Of a DNA stretch of 64,000 nucleotides, positions 58,431-64,000 are shown piece after piece. Below the pieces are notes generated by a model that did not search any database, was not told the DNA's origin, and was given only the letters and a program-made list of their open reading frames with translations. The translations under genes and the position numbers were made by a program. Origin of the DNA: Papilionanthe hookeriana x Papilionanthe teres (Eukaryota; Streptophyta; Magnoliopsida; Asparagales; Orchidaceae); assembly GCA_022702705.1 (NCBI GenBank), contig CM040439.1, positions 32,924,930-32,988,929 of the forward strand. Reading direction: 5' to 3'. Every line of letters begins with the position of its first letter. Within the stretch, counting starts at the first letter, position 1.

Positions 58431-60204
58431 TAAAAGAGTTTAATAATTTAATTTTAATTTAATGATTAAGTCTTTTAATGTTTTGAATTTGAGTTATCAT
58501 TTTAATTAAGAATTGAATATTAATGAGATAATTAATTTAGGGATTTTTAAATTAAAGAATAAATCTCTTCCTAATAATATCCCTATTTTAATAATTCCAA
58601 TTTTATTATTCTTCCAAATTTAATCAATTATTTAATTAAGGTTTAATCATTTTAAATTACTTAATGGGTTTCTACCCTTTAATTATTTAAATTTCAATCA
58701 TCCAAATTAGATTAAGATCAAATATTTTACTTGTTAATTTTTTATTAAACCTAAAAAATTTAATTAAGGATTAAAATTTTAATTACCACTTTACCCTTTA
58801 AGCTTAATAATTTCATAACTCACTAAATTGAACTCAAATGAACATGAAATTTTTATGTGACTTCACTCATGTGTCAATAAAGACATCAGAGGAGAAAATG
58901 TGATTTTTCTGTATTTGATTTATTTATATAATTATTTTTTGATGAAAAATAGAGATTTCCAAGGAAAATTTAATAACATGACCAAGGGAAAGTTTCTGTC
59001 CTTAAGAAAATTAGGGGACATTCCTAATGACCAGAGAACCACTTGGACCAATTTTGGTGATTTTTTGGATTATATTATTTTTATTATAATTATTTTAATT
59101 TTTGGAGTGTTAATTAATTTAAAAATAAAATAAATGTTGAAAAATGAATTTTATATTTTTCAAAAATCTCTCTGATATCAAGGAAATCAGAGAATTAAAT
59201 TTTGTAATTTTCTAATTTTTCTATGATTTATTATAATTATTTTAGTGAAAATGCTAGAAAATACATTTTTTTAATTTTAAAATTACCTTAAAGATTTAAA
59301 ATTTAATATCTCACCAAATAGACCTAAGAAAAATGTGGGATTTGTTCCTATGTGATTAAAATTCAAAATGTGACATTTTGGTGAATTTTATTATTTTTGT
59401 GATTTTTATTATTTTTTAATTATTAAAAATATTAAAATATTATTAAAAATCAACTTTTTTAGAAAATTGAAATTTTAATTTTCCTAGGTTTCCCTGATAT
59501 TAGAGAGGCTCCAAAACCAATTTGGTGAATTTTTGAAAGGTAATTTAAAAGTTATGAATTTTTAAAGTTTAAAATGACTAAGTGGCTTAATCAACCCAAT
59601 TAGTGGGGCTAACCAAGTCCAATCGACCTCAAACTTTTATGGTGGATTCCTCTGATCCTAAAGGTCAGTGGAGAATTGATTTCAAGTCAATTTGATGCAT
59701 GGTTAACTCTAATTAATTAAAGACCTATTTTGGGTTTTTAAGCCAATTGGGTCGTTTTAAATGAACTAAGTCAAAACCTATTTTTCCTAAGGTTCTCAGG
59801 TCATAAGAAACATCACCAAATTTTCCTAGAATTTATTTCACAACATGCTATTTATTGGAATTAAAATACTCAAAACAGCAACATGAATTTGAAAAATCAA
59901 TAACTTTTCATAGGGATGGCCTCTGACTTTGGAAAATTCGGGAATGTTCCTAAATTCAGTAGGCTTCAAAAGCCCTATGGTCTCATGCCATGATGAATTG
60001 TATGCATGCATGGAGAATTAAAATAATGCAGAGAGTAAATAAATTATAAAAAATAAAATACTTGATGAAATTAAATGATTTCTTTTCCACATTATTCTCC
60101 TCTCGTTCACCTGAGCAAGAGGGTATTTTTATTTTATTTTTCCGATTTTTCTACACAGAGATATGAATTTTCGAAGTTTAGGGAATTAAATAAATAGAAA
60201 AATA

Positions 60205-61380
60205 CCCTAATTTTCTATTTATCCACGCGGCGCCGCGTCGATCCTCGGCAGCTCCGAACGCACACGCGTCGCGCTCCCATTCGACGCCGCCACCCGAGTC
60301 GCGCAGCCCGGGCCCCGCGGTTCTCGTACCGTCTCCTCGGTCCGACGCCATCCGAGCCATTCGTCCGCGCGTGTATCGAATGGACGCGCATCCGTTCATC
60401 GTCCCCGAGCGTCCTCACCCGAGAGCCGTCCACACTAAATCCCTAAGATCTCACTCAATACTCAACAGATTTTTATGTTCTTATGCTCTATGGATTCGTC
60501 TCAAGAGACGAACACATCTATACGGTTAACATGCATCGAAATTAAGGCATTTGAAATGGAGAATCTCCGAAGCTCGGGATAAAGAATTAGCTCATACCTT
60601 TGCTCGAAGAAGTGTGGCTTCAATCCGAGAGTCGTCGCACCTTCGATCGGATCCCGCAAGCTCCGCATAAAGTCTCCGGTCCCGTGAATCGTCCGGATGT
60701 GATTTCGACCAAGCCCGATCACAAAGCTTGGAGGCCGAGCAACCGGGCGGCCCGGAAATGGGGCTTTTGCTTGCTGGACACCTTCCCTCGGTCCGGTGAA
60801 GGTGTAGAACCAATCAATTTGGGGATTGGCTCACTCGTGGAGAAGTGTCCCGGTTTTCGGTGGAATTTCAACTCGAAATCGAGCTCACGAGAGAAGAAAT
60901 GGTAGGGGATCTCACCTGGGGATCAAGTGCTCGTGTATGGGGAGGAGTCCGGAACAATTTTGCGCAGTTTCCTTAAGGTTTCTTTTCAGCTCTTCTCATG
61001 GCCGAGAGGGGGCGGAGTTTGGATCAGGAGAGGGCGAGGGCCTCCCAGGGGGAGTTAAAGCTTAGGATCAGCCAGCTCCGTGAGGAGAAGAACAGCGATG
61101 ATGGCCACTAGTGCATGGGGCAGCTCAAGCAAGGAGAATTTCAATGTCGGCTCACATGTGAGCTCTCGGCCATGGTGTTTTCCGGCGATCCAGTGGCCGG
61201 CCGACAGGCATGGGTCACCATCTCGACCGTGGAGGTCGTGGCTTCAGCAATGGTGAAGTCGATCGGCTTGGACATGTGTAAAGTGTTTGGATTAAAATGG
61301 AATGGGGGAGAGGCCATTTTGGCTTCGAAATCGGTCAACCCATTGGTTCGGGTCGGGTTCACCTCCCCATGGCCGGTCTT
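60205..61380 (-). other. GC-rich islands of the LTR
   Basis: 60215-60440 and 60600-61380 are CpG-rich within AT-rich surroundings and match the islands of the other copies. They contain the frame 60813-60592, which shares its peptide with 6761-6977, and the donor AAAG|GTATG near 60600. The many overlapping frames here reflect GC content, not genes. Confidence 0.45.
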
Positions 61381-63383
61381 GGCTGAGAAGATCGGTTAGG
61401 CTAGTCGGTCAAGAGGTGGTGATGTCCTTATCCAAGAATATTTGGATTAAATCTTGGTTAAGGGAGACATGCTTAAGGCTAATGACTTTTAGGAGATGGT
61501 TAAAGGACCTCCTCCTTTTTCCATTAATGGCATGGTCACATGCCAAACTTTCATGGCTTCATATGGCTTGTGAATGGCTCATCCTCGGCTCCATTCGGCT
61601 TCGGGAAAAGCTTCGGTCAATTTCATGAAAATGGGTTTTAAGAATTTTTGGTAATTTGATGGAAATTTGTATGAAACTTGATTTGGAATAATTTGATGGT
61701 GAATTTAGGACTTAGATAATGGATTTAATTAAGTGGATGACAAATGGAGATGTCATGTGGGCTTTAGGGTAGATTTTGGGCCTTTGGATGTGGTGAAGTG
61801 GGCTTTTAGGAAAGTTTAAGGGAAATGGGCTTTTGATTTTAGGATGGGCATTTGGATAAAAATTTTGTGAATAACTTTGTCAAATAAATGTCATAATTGG
61901 TTTAGGGATGTTCTATGAAGGGCTTGGAATCAATTTGGTGTGATTTGGAGTTGAATTGGTTTGAATTTGGGTTTATTTGGTAAGTGGGCCTATGTAGGTC
62001 CAAGTGGGCCAAGTTGGGCTAATGTTGGGCTAGGGTTGAAATTGATGTAAAATTAATGTTGAGAAATATTTATGGGAGTGTTTCAAAGAGGTTTTGACTT
62101 TGGTTGGGCTTTGATTTTGGGGTTTGGGCTCATTTGGGTTAGGTTTGGGTTTAGGTCAAAATAGGGCCTTTTAACTTTGGGTTGAGTTTGAGTGGGGTTT
62201 GGGTCTAAATTTTGGGAAAATCATGTTAGTATTTTGTTTGTGGGAATGTTAAGGAAGATTTAGAAAATATTTGGGGTTAATTGGAATTGAATTGGGTGAG
62301 TTTGGGTTAGGTTTGGGTCATGGGTCCAAATTGGGCTTTAAGGCCAAAAGTGAGATTGGATCCAAATGTCAATCAAATTGGGCTTGGATTTGGTCTATAT
62401 TGGTATTTGGGATATTGAATTGAAGTTTAGAATTGAATTGGACCAAAATTGGGGTCAATTGGGTAGTTTGGCTTGACATTGGGTGCACTTAGGGTTAAAA
62501 TGGGTCAAATTGGGGGTTTTGACAAAAGTAGGGTAAATTGACAAAATTGGCCCATGGTGTAGTTGGACAAAATGAAATTGGGAATATTTGGGATTTTTTG
62601 GAATTTTTTGGGAATTTTCTGAATTTTTGGATTTTTAGGCCAAGAGGGGTATTTTGGGTATTTGGAGGGTATATGGAGGTTTTCTTGGAATTTTTGGTAT
62701 TTTTGGGTATGGATGATCAGTTTAAGTGATGTGGAAATGTTTGGGATTGATTTTGGAGAATTTTGGGTAATTTGGAAATTTTTGAGAAATTTGGGTAATT
62801 TCGGGGGTTTTGGGTAGGCTAAGCGGGTGTAGGGTCCCGGGGTCAAAATCGAAAATTTGGGAAATTGAAGATTGGGTGAATTTGAGTGGAGTGAAATCAT
62901 TTTGGTTGAGCCATGAAGCCACATCAAGCCCACATGAGCCATGGAGGGACTCATTTGAGGCATTCAGCATGTTGTTCCTAACCCTCTTAGCCGAGGGCTT
63001 AGGGGTTAAGGACCATCCATGTGGATCACCTACATGAGTCGGGAGGTCAAGTTGGGTATGGGTGTGATTTTAGGGAGGTATGTGGAAGTGTAGTGTGTGT
63101 GTAAGTCAGCCCCTTCACCAGAACAGGCCACCCATGGCAGTCCTAAGGCCAAAGAGTCCTATAGGAACTCATCCTTTAAACTTCCACATTTGATTTCAAC
63201 CCTCTAGGTGATTAGGGGTCTACAGTCAAGTTTGTAGAGTTTGCAGGGAGTTAAGAAGTGGTTTGAATTTCTAAAAGGTGGGTCCCAATTCTAGTCCTCT
63301 AAGATAGTCAAAGGAAAAGCCTAAGGCTAGATCCTAAGTACTAAAGAGAAGAAGAGAAGACCTCATCAAAAATGAGGTCAACA

Positions 63384-63717
63384 CTGAAGACCAATTGAAT
63401 GAAGTAAAAGCTCACAGTATTGGTAAGGAAATAAAATAATTCCGGTAGACGGTGCCACCTCTCCCTTCACCCTGAAGTGTCACGTTTAAAAAGAGGATTA
63501 AGTAATTTAATTAACATTATTTAATGTTTTATTTTGGTTATATTGTGGGATCTAGCATGGTTCTAAAATGTTGGTGTTATTCAAGGTTTTATTTTGGTTG
63601 TATTAAGGGATTATTGTGGTTCTATAGGCATTGGTGTTATTCATTATTGTATTTTAGTTGTACTTCAGTGTTATTGACCCATAATCGAGGTGTTATTACG
63701 GTGATTAAATCATGGCA
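63384..63717 (+). other. Spacer with 60-bp tandem repeat
   Basis: 63526-63677 holds about 2.5 copies of an exactly 60-base unit: GTTTTATTTTGGTTATATTG at 63526, GTTTTATTTTGGTTGTATTA at 63586, and ATTGTATTTTAGTTG at 63646. Each unit has GTGGTTCTA and TTGGTGTTATTCA. Nothing else recognisable. Confidence 0.75.
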
Positions 63718-64000
63718 TGATCTACTTAAAAAGTACATATTTTTATGCCTTATTTTTATTCAATTTTTAAGGATATTATGCTTTAATGAAAGGTATTTTT
63801 ATGTTTTTCGATATAGGTGATAAAAAAAGAGTTCAAGAAAGAAAAAGGAGCAAAAAGGAACAAAAATAGAGCTAAAAGGCAAAGTTCCCAAAATTATAGG
63901 TCTGGCGCCTAGGTGTCAAAATCTGGAGCCTAAGTGCCAGTTCGATACTGAAGCAGTTAAGATTTTTGACAACTTTAGGTAGTTATTTTGACGGTGTTAA
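63718..64000 (+). mobile_element. Start of a plus-strand Athila LTR, cut by window end
   Basis: Begins TGATCTACTTAAAAAGTAC and follows the minus-strand LTR at 45084-43308 closely: GGATATTATGCTTTAATGAA, GGAGCAAAAAGGA, the palindromic module at 63901-63941, and TTTTGACAAC...TTATTTTGACGG. Same subfamily as that LTR, opposite orientation. The rest lies beyond 64000. Confidence 0.85.
63901..63941. repeat. GGCGCC-type palindromic module
   Basis: CTGGCGCCTAGGTGTCA followed by CTGGAGCCTAAGTGCCAG, the degraded counterpart of 44627-44665. Confidence 0.8.

Larger units (their letters stand above)
56028..63383 (-). mobile_element. Solo LTR of the 7.4-kb family, minus strand
   Basis: On minus it runs from TGTTGACCTCATTTTTGATG (63383) to TATGCCGACA (56028), matching 4166-11589 and 19150-26547 over its whole length. 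Flanks are CGGAA (56023-56027) and CTGAA (63384-63388), a 5-bp duplication with one difference. No gag-pol adjoins either side. It holds the TATATAA box, AAATT tract, GC-rich islands and the splice-donor-like site. The upstream TATTTAAA box is lost. Frames such as 58900-59133 and 61302-61628 are chance. Its GC-rich island keeps more CpG than the other copies. Confidence 0.8.

Noticed and set aside
60592..61628. Cluster of overlapping frames on both strands
   Set aside because: High GC content lowers stop frequency; the region is the LTR island present in all copies, and only the frame at 60813-60592 is shared with another copy.

Overview
This window is transposable-element sequence from a flowering-plant nuclear genome. 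No host protein-coding gene, tRNA, rRNA or CRISPR array can be supported. The plant origin follows from the element families: a Tat-lineage Ty3/gypsy element with a second, archaeal-type RNase H; Athila-type elements primed by plant tRNA-Asp; an L1-type plant LINE; and an ORF of the 'putative plant transposon protein' family. The species cannot be named.

Positions 1-26547 are the 3' part of one degraded plus-strand Tat-lineage element whose 5' LTR lies left of the window. Its order is gag (about 1840-2480), protease (3560-4165), then after an interruption the protease end and linker (11591-12550), reverse transcriptase (12550-13560), RNase H (13588-14030), second RNase H (14040-14470), integrase (14640-15850), a 3.3-kb 3' UTR with a 96-bp tandem repeat (18195-18965), and a 7.4-kb 3' LTR (19150-26547). 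A solo LTR of the same 7.4-kb family (4166-11589) sits between protease and RT, flanked by a near-identical 5-bp duplication. A third copy (56028-63383, minus) is another probable solo LTR. Positions 26548-27612 hold part of a diverged minus-strand relative of this LTR, and a further LTR edge of the same type lies at 56011.

Positions 28828-52189 are a chain of Athila-type sequences on the minus strand: four LTRs (28849-30546, 43308-45084, 47197-48778, 50112-52189), each with a tRNA-Asp primer site on its internal side, separated by internally deleted gag/pol remnants. The longest internal segment (30547-43301) keeps a 316-codon gag frame, a protease and an RT N-terminus fused by deletion to the integrase C-terminus. 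It also carries a broken plant transposon protein ORF (37253-38411). A 5'-truncated LINE (30713-35905, minus) with a perfect 13-bp target duplication is inserted near its 3' end.

Positions 52190-56011 hold an unrecognised broken minus-strand reading frame with a TATA box, AT-rich sequence, and a 79-bp tandem array dense in TTGAC motifs. The right end (63718-64000) is the start of a plus-strand Athila LTR close to the one at 43308-45084. No new cellular system was found. The most interesting material is structural: the very long LTR family with conserved terminal hairpins and two candidate promoters, the higher-order repeat in the 3' UTR, the shared-LTR chain, and a recurrent GGCGCC-type palindromic module.
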